From the NCBI GenBank assembly GCA_964360145.1, contig CAYHWW010000104.1, positions 1 to 11,659 of the forward strand: a stretch of DNA of 11,659 nucleotides, written 5' to 3'. The notes under the pieces were generated by a model. That model saw nothing but the letters and a program-made list of their open reading frames with translations. It was not told where the DNA came from and did not search any database. This DNA is from CAYHWW01 sp964360145. Lineage in GTDB: Bacteria; Bdellovibrionota; UBA1018; CAYHWW01. The position numbers and the translations under genes are program-made. Positions 6,587 to 11,659 of this stretch are shown one piece after another. Within the stretch, counting starts at the first letter, position 1, and each line of letters begins with the position of its first letter.

Positions 6587-7853
6587 GCCGCGCCATCCAA
6601 GGCTGATAGAAGGTGCGAAAGGCCTCAAAGGACACGGCTTGCCCTGTGAGCAGCGGCAGCATGAAGAAGAAGAAGGCACCGGCGAGGATGACCACAGCCC
6701 AAAGAGCGCGTTCGGCCTTGGCTTCGGTCATGAATTTTCCGAGAGCCAGCGCGATGGCGGGCCCAAACCACAGGCTTGATGGGATCACATAGTAGAAGAA
6801 CATAAGTTTTCGCGGCGACGGGATCCAGATGAGAAGGGGTATCGCGAAGAAGGCAAGCACCAGGGCTTCTCTGCGGTGAGGAAACCGGCGTCGATGGCGC
6901 AACCACGCGGCGATGAGGGTCAGGATAGCAAGCAGCCCAGGCCAGAAGATGAAGGGGTTACCCCCCATGAACACGCAGTGATACTGCGGGGGCTCCACAT
7001 TCTCTGCTTTACTGAAGGTGTACCACATGGGCCGGTTGAGGGTGAGCCATTGCCACCAGTTGGAGCGGTAGGAATGGGCCTTGTCCGAGGTGCTCTGCAG
7101 CCCTCCCAGCATGCGGGATTGGTGATAAGTGTGGAGGTATTGAGGTGGAACCGGCGCCCGCTTCACCATGGCCAGGGGAATGAAGGCACTGGCGTAAACC
7201 AGCACGGCGCCCGTCATGGCCACAGCCCACTGTCGAGGCGCGGCTTTGCGGGCAAGCCACATGGCGAGGAGGAGAAAGGGAAGTGCGCTCCACTTACAGG
7301 CCATGCCCAGGCCTAAAAGAACGCCGGCGATGGCGGGGCGCTTGGCGCGGGCGGCCACGAGGGTGCCCGCAAGGCCAAAGAAGAGAGAGAAAATATCCAG
7401 CATGGCGGTCTTGCTCTGGACGTACCAGGCCATATTGAATCCCACGGTCCAGACTAAAGCGCGAGTGATGGCGGCGCTGAAGCCCAGCTGAAGGCACCAG
7501 AGGCGAAATACGGCAAGCACACCCATGCCGAAGAGCACGGCCATGAGGCGCATGGCGGCGAGCTCGTTGAGCCAGTCGAGCTCCACGGTGAACAGCTTCC
7601 AGCTCGCTCCCATGATGAGTTTAGCCAGCGGTGGGTGCTCCCAGTTGCGATTGGACTCAAGACTAATGAGCTCTTTTGAGGCAGTGACGTAGTGAAATTC
7701 GTCGAAGGCCTCAAGTGGCGGGTTCTTCAGTGTAAATGCGAACAGCAGCGCGAAGAAGAGAAAGGGCAGGGCGTCAGGGAGGCGGGCCCAGATGCTCGCT
7801 GCGGATTTCTGGGTTGGTGTCTGCGGGATGGCCATCTCCTTTATTGTGCCCAT
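6573..7853 (-). CDS. Protein O-mannosyltransferase (PMT, GT39 family) membrane protein
   Basis: 426-residue polytopic membrane protein with roughly ten hydrophobic segments. Known PMT landmarks are present in order: the acidic DE pair in the first extracytoplasmic loop (AFDEFHY, Asp51-Glu52), HPPLAK (73-78), and the C-terminal PMT_4TMC-like region with SNWWQWLTLNRPMWY, then GGNPFIFWPGLLA and FFYYVIPSSLWFGPA. Such enzymes use polyprenyl-phosphate mannose to glycosylate Thr/Ser of Sec-exported proteins, acting on the outer face of the inner membrane; a free-glycan or lipid acceptor is also possible for divergent members. The ATG at 7853 lacks a Shine-Dalgarno; an in-frame ATG at 7835 has AGGAG directly against it, too close for normal spacing, so the start is uncertain by six residues. 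The 5' end overlaps the recombinase gene by 80 nt. Confidence 0.88.
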   Translation of the reverse strand: MGTIKEMAIPQTPTQKSAASIWARLPDALPFLFFALLFAFTLKNPPLEAFDEFHYVTASKELISLESNRNWEHPPLAKLIMGASWKLFTVELDWLNELAAMRLMAVLFGMGVLAVFRLWCLQLGFSAAITRALVWTVGFNMAWYVQSKTAMLDIFSLFFGLAGTLVAARAKRPAIAGVLLGLGMACKWSALPFLLLAMWLARKAAPRQWAVAMTGAVLVYASAFIPLAMVKRAPVPPQYLHTYHQSRMLGGLQSTSDKAHSYRSNWWQWLTLNRPMWYTFSKAENVEPPQYHCVFMGGNPFIFWPGLLAILTLIAAWLRHRRRFPHRREALVLAFFAIPLLIWIPSPRKLMFFYYVIPSSLWFGPAIALALGKFMTEAKAERALWAVVILAGAFFFFMLPLLTGQAVSFEAFRTFYQPWMARLNWI

Positions 7854-8967
7854 AGCTGACGTATTTTACCGCAGAGTTCTTGAGGTCCGCTTTGCGTTTG
7901 TCGTAGCGAGTGACCATGAGGGGGGAGCTCCAACCCGCCATATGTTGCACCGCCCGGTGTGGGGCGAGGTGGTCCAATGCGTTGGAGACGGCAGTGGCCC
8001 GGGCCGAATGGGGCGAAATGCGGTGGGGCACTCCCGCCAGCATGGCGTAGCGTTTGACGATGTAGGCCACGGTATTAGGGTTCAACTCTTTGGTGAAGTC
8101 GTTGGTGGAGTTGTTGCGCACGGGGGTGAAGAGGACCTGGTCAACAGCGGGGTCTTTGCGGGCGGCTCGGAGGTACTGATGGATGGCGGCTTCCACGTCT
8201 TTGGGCAGGGGTAGGAGGCGTTCTTTATCCCCCTTGCCGCGCACTCTGAGTACGTCGTAGCCCTGCTCGCTGAAGAGATCCGAGGTGCGTAAGCCCACGA
8301 GTTCCGAGCGGCGAAGGCCCAAGCGGAAAAGTACGAGGAGGATGGTCCGGTGCATGACACCACTGACGGTGTGGTGGTCCGGCAGCTCCAGCATGCGGCG
8401 CACGTAATCGTCGGGGACGTCGCGGGTCGGGGATTCGAGGCTGGTGCGGAAGCTTTTCACGGCCCGCGCCGGGTTATTGGGCAGCACGCCGTTGAGCACG
8501 AGCCAATTGAGGAAGCTCTTGATGGTGGCGAGATGGCGGTTGATGCTGATGCGTGAAAGGGGCCTTCCCGTGCGGGGGCTCGTACGGGCTTCCAGCAGCG
8601 CGCGGTAGCGCACCAGGGTGTGCACGGTCATGGGGGCGCTGGTTTCTTTGAGATGGGTGAGGAAGTCGATGAGGTCCTTCTCATAGGCGCGGCGGGTGTG
8701 GGCGCTGAGCTGCTCTTTGAGGAAGGTTTCGACGAAGGCCCAGAATTCCTGGGAGCCGATGCTTTGCACCGGGGCTGCGGGGGTTGAGGCCTTCAATGCT
8801 TCAAAGTGATATATAATGACGTGATTGGCGGCGGCTTCCGGCCCGGGCAGCAGCGGGGTTGCTGAAAACAATAAAAGATGTCGTTGTTTACGGGGCAAGG
8901 CCCCGCGTTTCTCCCGCTTCAGCCCCTTTCTTCTAAATAGGGATCTAACCCGTCTCCAAAGCCCCAT
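7774..8967 (-). CDS. Tyrosine recombinase/integrase, catalytic residues intact
   Basis: 397 residues. An N-terminal SAM-like domain starts about residue 72 (FWAFVETFLKEQLSAHTRRAYEKDLIDF), and the catalytic domain follows at ~185. All active-site positions are present: Arg219 (RLGLRRSEL), Lys245 (RVRGKGDKER), His320 and Arg323 (PHSARAT), Trp346 (AGWSS, Trp replacing His as in Cre) and Tyr355 (TRYDKR). It should cut and rejoin DNA in the XerC/D-integrase manner; target site unknown. Residues 1-65 are not part of the usual fold: a Lys/Arg-rich start and a low-complexity linker, with no Shine-Dalgarno before ATG 8967, so the true start may be a non-ATG codon further in (TTG for Leu58 or GTG for Val67). 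A 25-residue tail after the SYGHNK block lies in the overlap with the mannosyltransferase gene. Confidence 0.88.
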   Translation of the reverse strand: MGLWRRVRSLFRRKGLKREKRGALPRKQRHLLLFSATPLLPGPEAAANHVIIYHFEALKASTPAAPVQSIGSQEFWAFVETFLKEQLSAHTRRAYEKDLIDFLTHLKETSAPMTVHTLVRYRALLEARTSPRTGRPLSRISINRHLATIKSFLNWLVLNGVLPNNPARAVKSFRTSLESPTRDVPDDYVRRMLELPDHHTVSGVMHRTILLVLFRLGLRRSELVGLRTSDLFSEQGYDVLRVRGKGDKERLLPLPKDVEAAIHQYLRAARKDPAVDQVLFTPVRNNSTNDFTKELNPNTVAYIVKRYAMLAGVPHRISPHSARATAVSNALDHLAPHRAVQHMAGWSSPLMVTRYDKRKADLKNSAVKYVSYGHNKGDGHPADTNPEIRSEHLGPPP

Positions 8968-9017
8968 GGCTCATTCTATTGGCTGATAACATCAATGGCT
9001 AGAGATAGTTTACTTAG

Positions 9018-9089
9018 TTCAAGCATATGAAATTATTCATATATATAATGTATAGCGAATTAAAAAATAAAATGCGCTATACTGAAATT
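9018..9089 (+). promoter_or_regulatory. AT-rich promoter patch before the nucleotidyltransferase gene
   Basis: This stretch is strikingly AT-rich against its GC-rich surroundings. It contains a consensus -10 TATAAT at 9044-9049 and a second -10-like TATACT at 9078-9083. The latter ends exactly six nt before ATG 9090, the spacing of a leaderless transcript, and no Shine-Dalgarno is seen. No convincing -35 was found for either hexamer. Confidence 0.4.
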
Positions 9090-9608
9090 ATGAATCTGAC
9101 CGCGGAACTCATGCGCCGGGCCCTCAGTCGGCTTGATGAATGCTTGTCTCGGGATGTGAGCCTGGTGGTTGGAGGGGGTGGAGCCATGTTGCTCGCATAT
9201 CAATTCCCTTTGGCTACATCCGATATTGATGCTGTTCCGCGAGGGATGAGCTTGGATGAGATCGATCCCCTTGTGAAACAAGTTGCTCGTGAGCTGGGCT
9301 TGGCGCCGGACTGGTTGAATCCATATTTTTCGACATTCACCCACACGTTGCCGCCAAATTATGGGGAGAGGCTTGTTCCCATTTTCGAGGGAAGGCACCT
9401 CAGGGCGGATGCCTTATCGAAGGATGACCTACTCATCATGAAATGTTTCGCCCATCGCCAAAAGGATGTGGGGCACGCCAAGGCTCTCATCACCATGGGG
9501 GCTGATATCAAGATGGTCGGTGAACACATCGAGTCGCTGCTTCAAAAAAGGATCCCTGGGGCCCAGGATGCGTTGGACTTCCTCGATGACGTCTGTGACC
9601 AGATATGA
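9090..9608 (+). CDS. DUF6036-like nucleotidyltransferase-fold protein
   Basis: 172 residues from ATG 9090. It shows the minimal nucleotidyltransferase pattern of DUF6036/AbiEii-like proteins: GGGGAMLLA (28-36) then SDIDAV (44-49) with Asp45 and Asp47 as predicted metal ligands, and the downstream block LSKDDLLIMKCFAHRQKD (~109-126), a Lys/Arg-Lys-Asp signature shared by this group. Such proteins are often toxins or antitoxins in two-gene modules that modify tRNA or partner proteins. I chose 9090 because the region upstream looks like promoter and the family begins near this point; an in-frame ATG at 9027 would add 21 AT-rich codons that look non-coding. The stop overlaps the next gene as ATGA, so the pair is translationally coupled. 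The family call is from motif reading, not a search. Confidence 0.72.
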   Translation: MNLTAELMRRALSRLDECLSRDVSLVVGGGGAMLLAYQFPLATSDIDAVPRGMSLDEIDPLVKQVARELGLAPDWLNPYFSTFTHTLPPNYGERLVPIFEGRHLRADALSKDDLLIMKCFAHRQKDVGHAKALITMGADIKMVGEHIESLLQKRIPGAQDALDFLDDVCDQI

Positions 9609-10294
9609 GGGGGCTCCAGCGCATACCATCCGTTGAGCAGCTTGCTGATGCGTATGGTGAATTAATGAGGGCCACGGTTGGTGTTGTTGATACCCCGCGT
9701 ATCGCGCTGTGGTCCCAGTGGGCGCGCTTTGATCCACGGCTCGCGGAGATTCTCGCGGGGTGGCTCGCGAGGAATTGGCGAAGCGTGGATGCCTTTGATC
9801 TCAACGGGGAGATTTTAACCAACCCTTGGCCAGCGGCGCTGGGGGTCATCCTGGAGCAGGTAGGGGCGCTTTTGATCCCAAGGGGCGAGGAGCGTCGCGG
9901 CTACAGGCTCTGGCAGCGCGCGGCCCTGCATGGCGTGACCCGGGCTCCTTACGAAATATTTTTTATTGGGACCATGGCCCCGGGGGGCAAGCTCATGAGG
10001 AAGGCCGCCGAGGCGCCCCTGCGTTTTTTCTTGAAATGGGGTTACTTCGGCGCGGATTTGTTCGTGAACAAAACGTCGCCATCAACGCGGCGCACCACGG
10101 TACCGCGGGAGCAGCGAGCGTCCATTCTCTGGTCTCTTTTTAAGGAGGAACGTCGCATCACTGTTGCCGCCTATCGTCGTGCTCTGGGGGGCGGGGTTTC
10201 GTTGCGGCAGGCGGAGTTGGATCTGAAAAATGCCAAAGGCGTACAGGCCCATGGGAATACCCGCGCTCGGACTTACACGAAGCGCGGTGCGTAA
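9605..10294 (+). CDS. Unrecognised protein coupled to the nucleotidyltransferase; winged-helix-like C-terminus
   Basis: 229 residues starting within the ATGA overlap with the gene before it. I do not recognise the family. Residues ~43-92 are Trp- and Leu-rich and mostly helical in character (LAEILAGWLARNWRSVDAFD, then NPWPAALGVILEQVGALL). The middle is basic with aromatic patches. The C-terminus, residues ~185-227 (YRRALGGGVSLRQAELDLKN then GNTRARTYTK), resembles a winged helix: a recognition-helix-like segment followed by a short beta-wing rich in Arg/Thr. That would suit a DNA-binding partner or antitoxin-regulator of the upstream enzyme, but this is inference. The TAA stop lies at the edge of the terminator hairpin. 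The frame is open and uses codons like its neighbours. Confidence 0.7.
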   Translation: MRGLQRIPSVEQLADAYGELMRATVGVVDTPRIALWSQWARFDPRLAEILAGWLARNWRSVDAFDLNGEILTNPWPAALGVILEQVGALLIPRGEERRGYRLWQRAALHGVTRAPYEIFFIGTMAPGGKLMRKAAEAPLRFFLKWGYFGADLFVNKTSPSTRRTTVPREQRASILWSLFKEERRITVAAYRRALGGGVSLRQAELDLKNAKGVQAHGNTRARTYTKRGA

Positions 10295-10327
10295 GGTCTC
10301 CATTGAGCGGTCGCACCGCGCTTTATT
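10280..10327 (+). terminator. Rho-independent-type terminator after the nucleotidyltransferase pair
   Basis: A perfect 12-bp stem joins AAGCGCGGTGCG (10280-10291) and CGCACCGCGCTT (10312-10323) around a 20-nt loop, followed by TATT. The left arm is inside the last codons of the upstream gene and the TAA stop immediately follows it. The loop is longer than usual and the T tract is modest. Confidence 0.6.
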
Positions 10328-10425
10328 AGTGGATAACACTAGTGATAATTAAAGTTATCGCCAGTAACTTGGGTACAGAAATGGCTTGTATAGTGAGCAC
10401 GCTTATACCAGAATAAAAAGCACGA
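10328..10425 (+). promoter_or_regulatory. Promoter/operator-like region of the mntA-hepT pair
   Basis: Between the terminator and ATG 10426 lie several small symmetric sites: the palindrome CACTAGTG (10337-10344), and AAGTTA (10352-10357) with TAACTT (10365-10370) around seven bases. A -10-like TATAGT is at 10389-10394; no clear -35 or Shine-Dalgarno is seen. Autoregulation at such sites is common in toxin-antitoxin operons, so these are candidate operators only. Confidence 0.35.
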
Positions 10426-10785
10426 ATGACGCATAAGCTCGTAGAGGGTGCACAGCCCGTAAGGCTTTCAGAAGATGAGAAAAAAGCCATTCTCGGGGCA
10501 GTGCAGTCCGCCCTGACGAGCACGGATTGGCGCTGGGATTTGATCGCGCTCTTCGGTTCTCGCGTGGACTTGACGTCTCGGGGGGGGGATATTGATCTCT
10601 ATGTTCGCGTCCAGGGTGGGGCGCAAGAGACGCTCCCGCAGGTGAAGCGGAATTTAATCACGCTTCTTTGGGATGCCCTGGGAGAGCAGAAGATCGATCT
10701 CGTGTTCGACGATCTCTCAGGTAGCTTGGGGGCATTCAAACAGGTCATTGAAAAGGAAATGGTGGTTTTGTGGCGCAAGACCTAA
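10426..10785 (+). CDS. mntA: MntA-type minimal nucleotidyltransferase antitoxin
   Basis: 119 residues forming a minimal (MNT) nucleotidyltransferase. The active-site signature is GSRVDLTSRGGDIDLYV: Gly44-Ser45, then Asp55 and Asp57, with a third carboxylate at Asp91 (KIDLVFDD). The GS-to-DxD spacing is nine residues, one shorter than the commonest form. In the HepT-MntA (type VII) systems this enzyme adds AMP to a tyrosine of the HEPN toxin and so silences it. The gene immediately downstream encodes a matching HEPN protein and overlaps it by 16 nt, which supports the assignment. There is no clear ribosome-binding site. The protein is short but contains the full catalytic core and ends with an EKEMVVL block typical of the family end. 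Confidence 0.85.
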   Translation: MTHKLVEGAQPVRLSEDEKKAILGAVQSALTSTDWRWDLIALFGSRVDLTSRGGDIDLYVRVQGGAQETLPQVKRNLITLLWDALGEQKIDLVFDDLSGSLGAFKQVIEKEMVVLWRKT

Positions 10786-11237
10786 AGCAGTCAATGCTCC
10801 AGGAGCAACTTAAAATCATGGATGCGGCAGCAGCGGTTCTGACTGAATCCAAAGAGCGAGTGGAAAAGGTCTTCGCCTCCAAGAAGGCGGTGCTGGATGC
10901 GGGCGAGCGTGAGTCCTGTGAAGCTCTGACATCGCGCTTTGCGAGGCTCTGTGACTTCTTGTTTCAAAGGGTCTTTCGCACACTCGATGAAATTGAGCTT
11001 CAGTTCGAAGGCACGGCCATTGATCGCTTGAACCGCATGGAGAAAAGAGGCCTGATCACTTCGGCGGCCCTTTGGCGTGAGTTGCGGAACCTGCGCAACG
11101 AGATCGCCCATGATTACCTGATTGAGACATCAGATGATGTTTTGAAGCAATCCTTAGCCCAGGCGCCGGAGTTGCTGGATACGGCGGCCCGTGTTCGCCA
11201 ATACGTGGTGGCTAAGGGATATTCACTGCAAACCTGA
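10770..11237 (+). CDS. hepT: HepT-like HEPN-domain toxin (predicted RNase)
   Basis: 155 residues, largely helical. The HEPN signature RxxxxHxY is exact: Arg109, His114 and Tyr116 in LRNLRNEIAHDY. In characterised HepT proteins the Arg and His are needed for RNA cleavage and the Tyr is the residue AMPylated by MntA. The helices before it (LTSRFARLCDFLFQRVFRTL, ~53-72) and the Leu-rich tail fit the HEPN bundle. I use the GTG at 10770, which has AAAGGAA about 11 nt upstream; the first ATG is 10794 (residue 9) and lacks a Shine-Dalgarno. The gene overlaps mntA by 16 nt in another frame, with antitoxin first. Some HEPN proteins paired with nucleotidyltransferases are only partners, so toxicity is predicted, not shown. 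Confidence 0.84.
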   Translation: MAQDLKQSMLQEQLKIMDAAAAVLTESKERVEKVFASKKAVLDAGERESCEALTSRFARLCDFLFQRVFRTLDEIELQFEGTAIDRLNRMEKRGLITSAALWRELRNLRNEIAHDYLIETSDDVLKQSLAQAPELLDTAARVRQYVVAKGYSLQT

Positions 11238-11242
11238 CGGCT

Positions 11243-11272
11243 TCACATCGGCGCGGGCCAGGGCCGATGTGA
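11243..11272. terminator. Hairpin between convergent genes, possible bidirectional terminator
   Basis: TCACATCGGC (11243-11252) pairs perfectly with GCCGATGTGA (11263-11272) around a 10-nt loop. It fills the 36-nt gap between the hepT stop and the stop of the convergent broken gene. T tracts are weak on both sides, so termination efficiency is uncertain. Confidence 0.55.
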
Positions 11273-11273
11273 T

Positions 11274-11659
11274 TCAATCCACAAGCAATTCATCAAGATA
11301 GCGTCGTAATTCAGGTACAAGGTAAAAGGGCAGGCTGAGAAGCTTCTTTTCCTTATCATAGTGTGGTGGTTCAACATTGATTCTCACCCCGAGGGGCGAG
11401 TCATGCTCTTTCATGAACACTTGAAGAGATTTTAGATGCCCGCTCTTTCCGGCCTTTACCTCTATTGGAATGAGGTAGCGCCCCCTCGCCACGAGGTAAT
11501 CCACTTCAGCTTGGGAACCCTTTTTTTCGCGGAACCAGTAGTGCAACTATGGCATTTCATGATGTGCCCCCATAAACATCAGGTGTTGACCAACCCATTG
11601 TTCAGCAAGGCGGCCATCATAAGAGGTCATCCAACGGGTGCTGTCACCCACGTTCGCGA
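11274..11659 (-). pseudogene. AAA-ATPase/DUF4143-type protein, C-terminal part broken by an in-frame TAG
   Basis: Reading leftward from the edge, one frame gives 36 codons (including SYDGRLAEQWVGQHLMF), then TAG at 11549-11547, then continues in the same frame for 90 codons (LHYWFREKKGSQAEVDYLV... to TGA at 11276-11274). Both halves match the C-terminus of DUF4143 proteins, the nuclease-like tail of a family of AAA ATPases: GRLAEQ-V-Q-L, then YWFREKKGSQAEVDYL and PIEVKAG, with Asp/Glu-x-Lys residues of a PD-(D/E)xK-type fold. The family normally has a polar residue such as Gln before the LYYW-like block, so a CAG-to-TAG change would explain the stop. The N-terminal ATPase part lies beyond the window. 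The 90-codon remnant could start at TTG 11546 but lacks a Shine-Dalgarno. The stop could instead be a sequencing error. Confidence 0.75.

Noticed and set aside
7836..7840. AGGAG next to the in-frame ATG at 7835 as the PMT start signal
   Set aside because: The spacing is zero, too short for a normal Shine-Dalgarno, so it does not decide between starts 7853 and 7835.
8891..8905. GC hairpin cggggc-aag-gccccg as a terminator
   Set aside because: No T tract follows on either strand and it lies inside an open frame; noted only as support for a possible later recombinase start.
9027..9089. 21-codon N-terminal extension of the nucleotidyltransferase
   Set aside because: The segment is AT-rich, contains promoter-like hexamers and does not resemble the family N-terminus; I prefer the ATG at 9090, though the longer form cannot be excluded.
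1..11659. tRNA, rRNA, CRISPR array or complete insertion sequence
   Set aside because: No cloverleaf, no regularly spaced repeats and no transposase with paired terminal repeats were seen; the two recombinase-fold genes are not IS transposases.

Overview
The window is about 11.7 kb of moderately GC-rich, tightly packed bacterial DNA. The envelope genes (a five-gene Liv-type ABC importer with a lipoprotein binding protein, a PMT-family protein mannosyltransferase, and a Pro/Thr-rich exported protein) suggest a Gram-negative or other envelope-bearing bacterium, possibly a delta-proteobacterial or Bdellovibrionota-like lineage. That placement is an impression from composition and gene content only; there is no rRNA or other marker gene here.

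Layout: positions 1-383 (minus strand) hold the N-terminal part of a Pro/Thr-rich exported protein that runs off the left edge. Positions 420-547 are a 128-bp palindrome-bounded element with perfect 19-bp arms, touching the stop codon of livF. Positions 542-5136 (minus) are a complete branched-chain amino-acid/amide-type ABC importer in the order binding lipoprotein, livH, livM, livG, livF, with every junction a 4-base ATGA overlap. From a short divergent promoter region, 5206-6586 (plus) encodes a tyrosine-recombinase-fold protein that has lost most catalytic residues, overlapping by 47 nt a Fic/Doc-family protein. Tail-to-tail with it (14-nt overlap), 6573-7853 (minus) is a membrane protein O-mannosyltransferase. 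Its start overlaps by 80 nt the end of an apparently intact tyrosine recombinase (7774-8967, minus).

From about 9000 the window becomes an accessory, defence/toxin-antitoxin-like island that begins in a sharply AT-rich patch. It holds a DUF6036-like nucleotidyltransferase coupled by ATGA to an unrecognised protein with a winged-helix-like tail (9090-10294), a strong hairpin terminator, a MntA/HepT-type nucleotidyltransferase-HEPN pair (10426-11237), a second hairpin, and the 3' part of an AAA/DUF4143-type gene broken by one in-frame TAG (11274 to the right edge).

The strongest candidates for something undescribed are the degenerate recombinase plus Fic pair and the DUF6036-like nucleotidyltransferase plus unknown-partner pair. 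The MntA/HepT pair is a known type of system. No RNA genes, CRISPR array or complete insertion sequence were seen.
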